A DNA stretch of 64,000 bases from Labilithrix sp. (GTDB taxonomy: Bacteria; Myxococcota_A; Polyangia; Polyangiales; Polyangiaceae): positions 496,001-560,000 of the forward strand of contig JAHBWE010000001.1 of the NCBI GenBank assembly GCA_019637155.1, read 5' to 3'. How positions within the stretch are numbered: the first letter of the stretch is position 1; each line of letters opens with the position of its first letter. Of this stretch, positions 35,380-43,100 are shown piece by piece. The position numbers and the translations under genes are program-made. The notes below the pieces were generated by a model that saw nothing but the letters and a program-made list of their open reading frames with translations, made no database searches and had not been told where the DNA came from.

Positions 35380-37160
35380 GCGCCTCGATCGACACCGACA
35401 CCACCGTCAACCCGAAGGCCGCGCGCACCGCGTTCGGCGGCATCGGCGTCATCGTCGTGCTCCTCGGCGCGGCGGGCGGCTTCTTCACCGCGCTCCTCGG
35501 CGCGCTCGCCCTCATCGGCGCCCCGCTCTTCGCGATCATGGGCGGCGCGGCGGAGATCGCGTGGCTCACGCACCCGAACCCCGACCAGCAGGTGCTCCGC
35601 CGCCTCGCGTCGGACGTGTTCGGACCGTATTTCGCGGGTTCGCCTATTCTCACGACAATCCCGCTATTCACGTTCGTCGGCTACGTCATGGCCGAGTCGA
35701 AGACGCCGGAGCGCCTCGTCCGCGCGGCGACGGCGTGGCTCGGCTGGATGCCGGGCGGCCTCGCGATCGTCTGCGTCATCGCGAGCGCGGTGTTCACGCT
35801 CTTCACCGGCGGCAGCGGCGTCACGATCATCGCCGTCGGCGGCCTCCTCCTCCCCGCGCTCAGGAAGAGCGGGTACTCGGAGAAGTTCTCGCTCGGCCTC
35901 GTCACGACCGGCGGCTCGCTCGGCCTCCTCCTCCCGTGGGCGCTCCCGCTCCTCGTCTACGCGATGATCACGGGCCTCGACTTCCAGCTCGTGAACAAGG
36001 CGGTGATCTTGCCGGGCGCGATCGTCCTCGGCTTCTTCGCGGTCTACTGCGTCTACGTCGGCATCACGGAGAAGATCCCGCGCCAGAAGTTCGACCTGAA
36101 GGAGGCGCTTCAGGCGTTCTGGGCCTTCAAGTGGGAGCTCGGCGTCTTCGCGCTCCTCATCGTCAGCATCAAGACGCAGCTCGCCCAGATCGACGAGGCG
36201 GCCGGCCTCGTCGCCGCCTACACGTTCGCGATCGAGGTCTGGATCTACAAAGACCTCACGATCAAGAAGGACCTCGTCCGCATCGCGAAGGGATCGATGG
36301 CGCTCTCCGGCGCCGTGATCCTCATCCTCGCGATGGCGAACGCGCTCATCAACTACGTCGGCGACGAGCACCTCCCGAACAAGGTGCTCGACGCGATGCT
36401 GAAGGTCGGCTTCGACAAGACGTGGCAGTTCCTCATCGTGATGAACCTGTTCTTGCTCGTGCTCGGCATGATCATGGACGGCTTCAGCGCGATCCTCGTC
36501 GCGGTCCCGCTCGTCCTCCCGTTCGCGGCGTACTTCGGCCTCGGGCCGTTCCACGTCGCGATCATGTTCGTGCTGAACCTCGAGCTCGCGTTCTCGTGCC
36601 CGCCGCTCGGCCTGAACCTGTTCATCGCGAGCTTCCGCTTCAACCGCCCCGTCATCGGGCTCTATCGCATCGCGATGCCCTTCGTCGGCATCCTCGCGCT
36701 CGCCCTCCTCGTCATCACCTACGTCCCGAAGATCTCGAGCGCGCCGGTCGAGTCCGACATCCAGAAGTGGCGCGACCAGGCGGCGAAGGAGAACCGCGTC
36801 CCCTCCGAAGCATGGTTCCTCGAGTGCGTGCAGCTCGATCGCAACAACCCGCAGCCCTGCAGCGAAGAGGACAAGAAGAAGTACCCGAAGGGCCAGATGC
36901 CGGTCGACGAGACACCGCAAGAGGTGCTCGACGCCGGTGCCCCCCCGCCGGACACGACCGACGAGGACGACCTCGAGGCCCTCATCAAGGGCGGCGCGCC
37001 GAAGGACGCCGGCGACAAGCCGCCGGGCAACGAGTCCGAGGACGACCTCCTCGACCTGATCAAGGGCGGCGGCAAGGACGCCGGCGACGCGACGAAGCCG
37101 AAGCCGCCGCCGGGTCAGGAGAGCGAGGACGACTTGATGGACCTCATCAAGGGGAAGTGA
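35376..37160 (+). CDS. dctM: TRAP transporter large permease subunit (DctM type) with a repeat-bearing C-terminal tail
   Basis: The DctM channel subunit (start GTG 35376, coupled to dctQ) has about 12-13 membrane helices. Family blocks include IPLFTFVGYVMAES, FTGGSGVTIIAVGGLLLP, LVTTGGSLGLLLPWALPLLVY, LVLGMIMDGFSAILVAVPLV and LAFSCPPLGLNLFIASFRF. After the last helix (about residue 450) it continues for some 140 hydrophilic residues not found in usual DctM proteins; these contain three copies of an EDDLxxLIKGG motif (36963, 37038 and 37125) separated by Pro/Asp/Gly linkers. Gly-Gly motifs at helix breaks and the overall order are otherwise normal. Confidence 0.9.
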   Translation: MSASIDTDTTVNPKAARTAFGGIGVIVVLLGAAGGFFTALLGALALIGAPLFAIMGGAAEIAWLTHPNPDQQVLRRLASDVFGPYFAGSPILTTIPLFTFVGYVMAESKTPERLVRAATAWLGWMPGGLAIVCVIASAVFTLFTGGSGVTIIAVGGLLLPALRKSGYSEKFSLGLVTTGGSLGLLLPWALPLLVYAMITGLDFQLVNKAVILPGAIVLGFFAVYCVYVGITEKIPRQKFDLKEALQAFWAFKWELGVFALLIVSIKTQLAQIDEAAGLVAAYTFAIEVWIYKDLTIKKDLVRIAKGSMALSGAVILILAMANALINYVGDEHLPNKVLDAMLKVGFDKTWQFLIVMNLFLLVLGMIMDGFSAILVAVPLVLPFAAYFGLGPFHVAIMFVLNLELAFSCPPLGLNLFIASFRFNRPVIGLYRIAMPFVGILALALLVITYVPKISSAPVESDIQKWRDQAAKENRVPSEAWFLECVQLDRNNPQPCSEEDKKKYPKGQMPVDETPQEVLDAGAPPPDTTDEDDLEALIKGGAPKDAGDKPPGNESEDDLLDLIKGGGKDAGDATKPKPPPGQESEDDLMDLIKGK

Positions 37161-37291
37161 CGCCCGCCGGGGCTGGATCATCCTCACCCCGAATTTCAGA
37201 TTTTTCCCCCAGGGCCATGCGCGTAACTCTGCGCAATTCGTACGTAGTTACAATGTAGGTGGATGGCGCATGCCTTGCTGTACGGCTCGTC

Positions 37292-38050
37292 ATGTCCGCT
37301 CTACGCACCCTCGCCCTCGCAGCCTCGGTCCTCGGTCTCTTCGCGTGCAGCCAGGAGGCGGGCACCGACTCCGATGCCGAGCCGACCGGCGGCGACGAGG
37401 CCGCCGTCGTCGGCCTCTCGTGCTCGCCCGCCGCATACAACGCGGGGCTCGTCCACTACAAGGCGGCCGTCGCGGCGGCGAAGCGGCACGCGATCGACGC
37501 GTGCATGGAAGACAACTCGGACCTCGGCGTCATCGCGAAGGAAGCGGCGGCGGCGACGGCGACGTGCGCCGCGTTCAAGACCGTCATCAAGCTGAGCCCG
37601 TGGGCCGCGCCGATCCGCAAGGAGCTCGCCGACAACCTCGTGCTCGCCGAGCTCACGGGCGACCTCACGATCAAGGACGCGTCCGGCGCGTACACGTACG
37701 AGGGCCTCGAGGCCGCCCTCGCGAAGGGCGTCACGCTGTGGGGCCCCGCGCCTGGCGTCTACGGCAACATGTCGAAGCTCTCGCTCGGCGCGAACGGCGA
37801 GGGCAAGCTCCACACGCTGAACATCGACGACGACGGCAACGCGACGTGGTCCTCGACCGACGTGACCTACCGCGTCGGCGGCGCCGCCGGCGACTCCGTC
37901 CCGCTCACGGTCTCCATCACCGGCGGCATCTCCGTCGACTACGACCTCAAGGCGACGAGGAGCTTCGACGTCCCCGACTTCGAGCTCACCCCGATCGGCG
38001 ACGCGCCGGCCGACGACTTCACCGCGTTCAAGTCCGAGTGCGAGGCGTGA
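37292..38050 (+). CDS. Lipoprotein of unknown function (252 aa)
   Basis: ATG 37292 begins a signal peptide with lipobox (VLGLFACSQE). Mature residues 40-120 are helical with conserved-looking Cys residues (GLSCSP, DACMEDN, ATCAAF), then the protein becomes beta-rich (LTGDLTIKDASGAYTYEG, TLNIDDDGNATWSSTDVTYR, VSITGGISVDYDLKATRS). I do not recognise the family. A TACAAT at 37249-37254 in an AT-rich patch is a plausible -10 element, without a convincing -35. The stop is 9 bp from the convergent S41 peptidase stop. Confidence 0.72.
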   Translation: MSALRTLALAASVLGLFACSQEAGTDSDAEPTGGDEAAVVGLSCSPAAYNAGLVHYKAAVAAAKRHAIDACMEDNSDLGVIAKEAAAATATCAAFKTVIKLSPWAAPIRKELADNLVLAELTGDLTIKDASGAYTYEGLEAALAKGVTLWGPAPGVYGNMSKLSLGANGEGKLHTLNIDDDGNATWSSTDVTYRVGGAAGDSVPLTVSITGGISVDYDLKATRSFDVPDFELTPIGDAPADDFTAFKSECEA

Positions 38051-38059
38051 CGCGCTGAA

Positions 38060-39373
38060 TCACGGCGCGCGGAGGAGCAGCTCCCGCGCCGTGCGGAGCT
38101 GCACGTCGATCGTGAGGCGCTCCTCTGGCTTGCCGTGGTTGGCGCGGCCGAGCGCGCCTTCGTCCATCGCGAGCTCGACGTCGGGCGAGACGCCGGTGCC
38201 CTCGTAGCTCTTGCCGGCCGGGATCTTGAAGAGGCCGAGCGTGTACTTGTACGCCCAGCCGTTCGGGAGATCGTCGAGCGCCTGCACGCTCCATTTGCCG
38301 TAGGTGCGCGCGCCGACGAGCTTCGCGTGACGCTGCTCGCGGAGCGCGCTCGCGAGGAGCTCCGCGCCCGACGCCGTCATCTCGTCGACGAGCACCGCGG
38401 CCGGGACGTCGCCGAGGATCGGCTTGCCCTTCGAGACGTGCGTCTCCTCCGGCTTGCCCTTCTTCTGCAGCGTGACGATCGGCGCGCCCTCGGGCAGGAG
38501 CAGCTCCGCGGTCTCGAGCGCGCGATCGAACGAGCCGCCCGGGCTGTGGCGGAGGTCGATGACGAGCGCGCGCGCGCCCTTCGCCGCGAGCTCCTCGAGG
38601 CCCGCCCTCACCGCCGCCGGCGTCTTCTCGGTGAAGCTCGGGATCCGGACGTAGCCGAGCTTGTCGTCCGGCGCGCCGACGAAGGAGGCCGACGGCGCGT
38701 CGAAGACGAGGCGATCGCGCGTGAGGGTGAAGGGGAGGAGCTTGTCGCCGCGGAGCACGCTCAAGGTCACGCTCGTGCCGACCTTGCCGCGGATGTCGGC
38801 GACCACGTCGCGGAGCTTCATGCCCTTGTAGAGCTTGCCGTCGACGGTGACGATCTTGTCGCCGGCGACGAGGCCCGCCTTCTCCGACGGCGAGCCCGCG
38901 ATCGTGCCGAGGACGTCGGTGTAGCCGCTCTTCTCGTCGAACGAGATCTGGATCCCGACGCCGACGACCTCGCCCTTGAGGTCGTTCTTCACCTCCGCGA
39001 TCTCGGTCGGGGAGAGGAGCTTGTTGTACTTCCTCATCCGCGGCTCGAGCTGCGCGAGCATCCCCGCGGTCGCGGCGCGGTAGACGTCGTCCTCGCTCAT
39101 GCCCTCCGCGTAGTAGCTCTTGAGGAGCGCGTTCTTCACCTCGTTGAAGGCGCGCGCGCCGTCGTTGAACGACTCGCGCGGGATCTCGAGCTCCTCGGGG
39201 ACGTTGTTCTGCGTCACCGAGCGCGGCGGCGGCGTCTGGTCCGCGGGCAGGGGGCGCGGCTCGTTCGACGCGGTGCGCGCGGCGGCGTCGTCGGGGGCGG
39301 GGGGCGCCGCGTCGCTGCACGCGAAGGTGACGAGGAGAACGGCGATGAACGGAGAGACGCGAAAGGACTTCAT
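38060..39373 (-). CDS. S41 family C-terminal processing peptidase with PDZ domain
   Basis: The 437-residue precursor has a lipobox-like signal (LLVTFACSD). A PDZ domain (about 130-215: VGVGIQISFDEKSG, SPSEKAGLVAGDKIVTVDG) precedes the S41 core: ARALVIDLRHSPGGSFDRAL, VAAVLVDEMTASGAELLASAL with the catalytic Ser about residue 335, and KLVGARTYGKWSVQ with the general-base Lys. It should cut periplasmic proteins near their C-termini. It starts 11 bp after the anti-sigma gene, in the same unit, which suggests a link with envelope stress sensing by the sigma/anti-sigma pair. Confidence 0.9.
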   Translation of the reverse strand: MKSFRVSPFIAVLLVTFACSDAAPPAPDDAAARTASNEPRPLPADQTPPPRSVTQNNVPEELEIPRESFNDGARAFNEVKNALLKSYYAEGMSEDDVYRAATAGMLAQLEPRMRKYNKLLSPTEIAEVKNDLKGEVVGVGIQISFDEKSGYTDVLGTIAGSPSEKAGLVAGDKIVTVDGKLYKGMKLRDVVADIRGKVGTSVTLSVLRGDKLLPFTLTRDRLVFDAPSASFVGAPDDKLGYVRIPSFTEKTPAAVRAGLEELAAKGARALVIDLRHSPGGSFDRALETAELLLPEGAPIVTLQKKGKPEETHVSKGKPILGDVPAAVLVDEMTASGAELLASALREQRHAKLVGARTYGKWSVQALDDLPNGWAYKYTLGLFKIPAGKSYEGTGVSPDVELAMDEGALGRANHGKPEERLTIDVQLRTARELLLRAP

Positions 39374-39384
39374 GGCGGACCTGC

Positions 39385-39798
39385 TCAGTAGATGGAGAGG
39401 CTCTCGGCGCGCGTGCGCGAGGTGTCGACGATGGGCGCGGGCTCGGCCGCGCGGAGGTGGAGCCGCTCCTTGACCTTCGGCGCGAGCGCGACGACGGCGG
39501 CCGCGACGGCGGCGAGGGCGACGCCCTGGTAGAGGGGGATGCGCCGCCGGAAGAACGCGACGCGCCGCCCTGCCTCGCGAGGCGGGAACGCGCGGAGGAC
39601 CTCCGCGCGGAGCCGCTCCTTCACCTCGGGCCGCGGCCGCTCGAAGACGGCGCGGTCGGCGGCGCGCTTGATCGCGAGGTACGCCTCGAGGCACGCGCGG
39701 CAGCCGACGAGGTGCGCCTCGATCGCCTCGCGGTCGGCGTCGTCGATCGCGCCGACGTGGTACGCGACGAGGTTGGGGGTTACGGCGGTGCAATCCAT
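39385..39798 (-). CDS. Anti-sigma factor with zinc-finger domain and one membrane helix
   Basis: The N-terminus has the HC2 zinc-binding pattern of anti-sigma factors: AYHVGAIDDADREAIEAH then LVGCRACLEAYL (His, Cys, Cys). A single membrane helix lies at about residues 90-107 (GVALAAVAAAVVALAP) and the remaining C-terminus is periplasmic. It should hold the ECF sigma factor at the membrane. Its start overlaps the sigma gene by 19 bp, so it is coupled. Length 137 aa is typical. Confidence 0.85.
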   Translation of the reverse strand: MDCTAVTPNLVAYHVGAIDDADREAIEAHLVGCRACLEAYLAIKRAADRAVFERPRPEVKERLRAEVLRAFPPREAGRRVAFFRRRIPLYQGVALAAVAAAVVALAPKVKERLHLRAAEPAPIVDTSRTRAESLSIY

Positions 39799-40322
39799 GG
39801 CGAGAGCTCCTTACGAAGGACGACCACCATCTGGTGGATCCGTGACTTGACGGTGCCGAGGGGGGCGTCGACGACGCTCGCGATCTGCTCGTAGCTGAGG
39901 CCGCTCGTGCGGAGGTGCCACAGCTCCCCGAGGTTGGGCGGCAGCTTGCCGACCGCCTCCGTGAGCGCGACCTCGAGCTCGTGCTCCTCGAGCTTCTCCG
40001 CGGCGGAGGGCGGCGCCTCGGACTCGGGGATCGCGGCGGTGTTCTTCGTCCGCCGCTGCGACGCGCGCCGCTTGTTGAGCGCGAGGTTCCGGCCGACGCG
40101 GTAGAGCCACGCGCGGAAGGAGCCCTCCGCGTCCAGGCGCGCCGACGTGTCCTTCAGCGCGGAGAGGAAGGCGTCGTGCAACACCTCCTCCGCGTCGCTG
40201 CGGTCACCGGTGACGGCACGGAGATAGGCGAAGAGCCGCCCTTCGTGCCGCTCGTAGAGCCGATCGAACGCCTCGATCTCCCCGTCGCGAACGCGAAGAA
40301 GAAGCGCCTCGTCCGATTCCAC
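39780..40322 (-). CDS. ECF sigma factor
   Basis: An extracytoplasmic-function sigma factor of 180 residues: region 2 (FDRLYERHEGRLFAYLRAVT, EEVLHDAFLSALKD, FRAWLYRVGRNLALNKRR) and region 4 (LPPNLGELWHLRTSGLSYEQ with IASVVDAPLGTVKSRIHQ). Region 2.4-type FRAWLYRVGRNLA is intact. It heads a three-gene unit with the anti-sigma factor and the S41 peptidase; ECF genes usually regulate their own operon, so a promoter upstream of 40322 is expected. The MATE gene upstream on the same strand ends 36 bp before it. Confidence 0.9.
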   Translation of the reverse strand: MESDEALLLRVRDGEIEAFDRLYERHEGRLFAYLRAVTGDRSDAEEVLHDAFLSALKDTSARLDAEGSFRAWLYRVGRNLALNKRRASQRRTKNTAAIPESEAPPSAAEKLEEHELEVALTEAVGKLPPNLGELWHLRTSGLSYEQIASVVDAPLGTVKSRIHQMVVVLRKELSPWIAPP

Positions 40323-40358
40323 GCTCCTAAAATCACCGGTCCGGCGCGAAGGTTCGGC

Positions 40359-41783
40359 TCAGAGGACGATTTTTTTCCACGTGCCGCCGCGGAACTTGAG
40401 CGTCATCACGACCGCGGCGGCGGTGCAGTAGCACGCGGCGGCGGTCCACATGCCGTTCAAGCCGACGTCGAGCTTGATGCCGAGGAGCCACGCCGCGGGG
40501 ACGAGGAGCCCGAACACGAGGCACAGCTGCGCGGCGGCGACGAACTTCGTGTTGCCCGCGCCGAAGAGCGCCTCGCTCAGGATCATCGCCACCGCGATGA
40601 TCGGGGTGATGACGCCCATCATGCGCATCGGCGTCATCGCGGCGTGCTGCACGGCGGGGGAGTGCGAGATGAAGTGGACGATCTGCGGCGTGAAGAGGAC
40701 GCCCTCGAGGAGGCCGATGACGCCGAAGAGCACGAGGCCGAGGCGCACGCTCGCCCAGCCGAAGCGATCCGCGTCCTCGGGGCGCTTCGCGGCGAGCGAC
40801 TGCGCGACGAGGGTCGCGGTCGCGGTGCCGAACGCGATGCAGGCGGTGAACGTGAGCTTCAGGATCGCGACGATGTCCGTCGTCGCGGCGCCGTTGACCG
40901 CCTCGTGGATCGAGCCTTCGGGCGCGTTCAGCGCCTCGAGCGCGTCGAGCTTGCCCGCGACCTGCGCGAAGAGCCCGAACCCGACCATCATGACCACGGT
41001 CGCGAGGCCGGCCGGGATCGAGAGCTTCAGGATGTCCCACGTCAGCGACTTCGAGAGCGCCTTCCAGCGCAGGAAGTCGAAGCGGCCCCGCTCGCGCGCG
41101 GCGTAGAACACCATGATGAAGAGGCCGATCCACGTCGCGACGAACGCGGCGAAGCCGGCGCCGGGCGCGCCCATGCGCGGGATGCCGAGCTCGGGGCGGC
41201 CGAAGATGCAGAGCCAGCAGAGCAGGATGTTGCAGACGTTCATGACGACGGCGGAGACGAGGTGCACCCACGTCTTGCCGATGCCGTCGAAGAAGGCCTT
41301 GAGCGCCATCGTCCCCGACATCGAGATGATGCCGAGGAGGCGCCAGCGCGAGTACGAGCTCGCGATCTCGTGCGCCTGCGGGACCTTCAGGATGAGGCCG
41401 AGGAGGCCGTCGACGGTGAGGAAGCCGAGCAGCATGAAGACGAAGCCGGCGAGGGCGCAGAAGAAGGCGGCGTTCGCGAGGATGGTGCCCGCGGCCTCGT
41501 ACTTGCGCTCGGCGTAGCGGCGCGCGGTCAGCGCTTGCGTGCCGACGCTGATCGCGGAGAGCGAGCCGCCGAAGAGCCAGACGAGGAGGAGCGAGGGGAG
41601 GAGGGCCGCCTGCGCGTTCGAGCTCTCCGGGTGCGGGAGCTTCGAGAAGAAGAAGACGTCGATCTCGTTGACGATGCTCTGCGAGAGCATCGCGACGACC
41701 GTAGGCAGCGCGAGCCGGAGGATCGTCCGATAGGGAGGTCCCGAGATCAGCTCGAGATCGACGTCAGCGGTCGCGGTCGCCAT
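40359..41783 (-). CDS. MATE family efflux transporter
   Basis: The 474-residue membrane protein has about 12 helices in two MatE halves. Typical elements are ILRLALPTVVAMLSQSIVNE, FFFSKLPHPESSNAQAALLP, FGGSLSAISVGTQALTARRY, GTATATLVAQSLAAKRPED and AMILSEALFGAGNT in the second half. Such transporters exchange H+ or Na+ for cationic drugs or metabolites. The start ATG 41783 is used; the open frame upstream overlaps the divergent lipoprotein gene. Confidence 0.9.
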   Translation of the reverse strand: MATATADVDLELISGPPYRTILRLALPTVVAMLSQSIVNEIDVFFFSKLPHPESSNAQAALLPSLLLVWLFGGSLSAISVGTQALTARRYAERKYEAAGTILANAAFFCALAGFVFMLLGFLTVDGLLGLILKVPQAHEIASSYSRWRLLGIISMSGTMALKAFFDGIGKTWVHLVSAVVMNVCNILLCWLCIFGRPELGIPRMGAPGAGFAAFVATWIGLFIMVFYAARERGRFDFLRWKALSKSLTWDILKLSIPAGLATVVMMVGFGLFAQVAGKLDALEALNAPEGSIHEAVNGAATTDIVAILKLTFTACIAFGTATATLVAQSLAAKRPEDADRFGWASVRLGLVLFGVIGLLEGVLFTPQIVHFISHSPAVQHAAMTPMRMMGVITPIIAVAMILSEALFGAGNTKFVAAAQLCLVFGLLVPAAWLLGIKLDVGLNGMWTAAACYCTAAAVVMTLKFRGGTWKKIVL

Positions 41784-41886
41784 CGGGTGCGCGAGAACGC
41801 GCTCAACATCCGTAAGCGAGCGCGACCAGGATGGCAAGATGCCGGAATGTGGATCTCCTGTGAAACCTCCGCATAAAACAGCGGGT

Positions 41887-42693
41887 ATGCGCACGCTCAG
41901 CCTCACCGTCGTCACGCTCGCGCTCCTCTCGTCCGGCTGCTTCGCCATGCAGAAGGACCATGACGCCGTCGCCGTCCAAGCGGCCGACGCGCAGAAAGAA
42001 GCCGCCGCCGCGAAGGCCGAAGCGCTTCAGCTCCGCGCCGATCTCGACGCGACGAGGCAGCGCCTCGACAACGCGCTCCGCGCCAACGCCGACTCCTCGG
42101 TCGAGAGCCTCTCGACGAAGCAGCGCCTGAACGACCTCGCCGGCCGCGTCGACGAGGCGAACCACGGCGTCGACGAGCTCAAGCGCGACATCGACGCGTC
42201 GCGCACCGAGATCTACGCGCGCCTCGACGACCTCAAGCGCGCGCAGGCCGCGGCCGCCGCGCCTCCGCCGCCGCCGGTGCAGGTCGCGTCCGACAAGGTC
42301 GCGCACTACAAGCAGATCGAGGACGCCTGGACGAAGAAGGACTGGCCCACCGTGCGCGTCCTCGCCGCCGAGTACGTGAACCGCTACCCGACCGACGAGC
42401 ACGCCGACGACGCGCTGTTCTTCGCCGGCGACGCCGACAACTCCGACGGCCGCCCGAGCTCCGCGCTCGGCAACTTCAACCGCCTGCTGAAGCTCTTTCC
42501 GAAGTCGAACGTGCTCGACAAGACGCTGCAGGGCATGGGCGACGCGTACATGACGATGCACGACTGCGCGAACGCGAAGCTCGCCTACGAGGCGTGCGAG
42601 AAGCGCTTCGGCAAGGACAAGGTCGGCGCCGAGTGTCGCGCGGGCCTCGACGTCATCAAGAAGAACGCGCCCGGCACCTGCGCGCCGAACTGA
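41887..42693 (+). CDS. CpoB/YbgF-like lipoprotein with coiled coil and TPR domain
   Basis: The 268-residue protein has a lipobox (LLSSGCFAM), a coiled coil at about residues 25-115 (KEAAAAKAEALQLRADLDAT, RVDEANHGVDELKRDIDASR), a Pro linker and a C-terminal TPR domain (YKQIEDAWTKKDWPTVRVLA, SDGRPSSALGNFNRLLKLFP, CANAKLAYEACEKRFG). This layout matches CpoB/YbgF, which works with the Tol-Pal system in cell division, although no tol genes are adjacent here and the lipid anchor is unlike E. coli CpoB. The tRNA-Leu gene is 7 bp downstream on the other strand. Confidence 0.82.
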   Translation: MRTLSLTVVTLALLSSGCFAMQKDHDAVAVQAADAQKEAAAAKAEALQLRADLDATRQRLDNALRANADSSVESLSTKQRLNDLAGRVDEANHGVDELKRDIDASRTEIYARLDDLKRAQAAAAAPPPPPVQVASDKVAHYKQIEDAWTKKDWPTVRVLAAEYVNRYPTDEHADDALFFAGDADNSDGRPSSALGNFNRLLKLFPKSNVLDKTLQGMGDAYMTMHDCANAKLAYEACEKRFGKDKVGAECRAGLDVIKKNAPGTCAPN

Positions 42694-42700
42694 GCGCGGG

Positions 42701-42776
42701 TGGGCGAGGCGGGAGTCGAACCCGCAAGGTACCCAGTTTTTAAAACCGGCGCGTCTACCAGTTCCGCCACTCGCCC
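42701..42776 (-). tRNA. tRNA-Leu(UAA)
   Basis: The minus strand folds as a full cloverleaf: acceptor GGGCGAG/CTCGCCC (7 bp, perfect), a Leu-type D arm (GGCGGAACTGGTAGACGC), anticodon stem CCGGT/ACTGG with loop TTTAAAA (anticodon TAA), T arm GCGGG-TTCGACT-CCCGC and discriminator A. The identity Leu follows from anticodon, D arm and discriminator A. The variable region between anticodon stem and T stem is only GTACCTT (7 nt), whereas tRNA-Leu normally has a long variable arm. CCA is not encoded. Apparent ORFs across it are artefacts. Confidence 0.92.
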
Positions 42777-42804
42777 GAGCGCGAGCACGGATGATAGCAC
42801 GCGC

Positions 42805-43044
42805 CTACTCGCCGCCGGGGCACGGCGCGAACTCGCAGCTCGGCCCGACGCGGCCGACGGACGTGCCGTCGGGGCACATCTTCGCGTCCATCGTGCACGC
42901 CTTGAGGGGCGGTTCGCCCGCGTCCGGCTCCGTCGACGTCGAGGTCGCCGGCGGCTTCGGCGGCTCGCTCGGCGGACCGCACGCGCCCACGAGAAAAGCC
43001 GCGCCCGCGCTCATGGCGAGGAGGAAGGCGAGTGTGCGCATCAC
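42805..43044 (-). CDS. Small Cys-containing lipoprotein
   Basis: The 79-residue precursor has a lipobox (AFLVGACGP), a Pro/Thr linker and a short C-terminal module ACTMDAKMCPDGTSVGRV followed by GPSCEFAPCPG. The four spaced Cys residues and the MCPDGTSVGR motif recur at the end of other bacterial lipoproteins and are probably disulfide-bonded. Function is unknown. It is divergent from the dual-kinase gene with 56 bp between starts. Start may be ATG 43044 or ATG 43041. Confidence 0.8.
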   Translation of the reverse strand: MMRTLAFLLAMSAGAAFLVGACGPPSEPPKPPATSTSTEPDAGEPPLKACTMDAKMCPDGTSVGRVGPSCEFAPCPGGE

Positions 43045-43100
43045 CTGAAGACTCTACCGAAACTTGGCCCGACGAGCCGCGACTTCGTAAGCAGACCAAC

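Noticed and set aside
37226..37254. A full promoter for the lipoprotein gene at 37292.
   Set aside because: Only the TACAAT -10 is convincing; the -35 position (ACTCTG) is poor, so it is mentioned in the gene entry and not called as a feature.
42585..42800. A 71-codon minus-strand frame (RVAELVDAPVLKTG).
   Set aside because: This is the well-known translation of a tRNA gene; the cloverleaf at 42701-42776 explains it.
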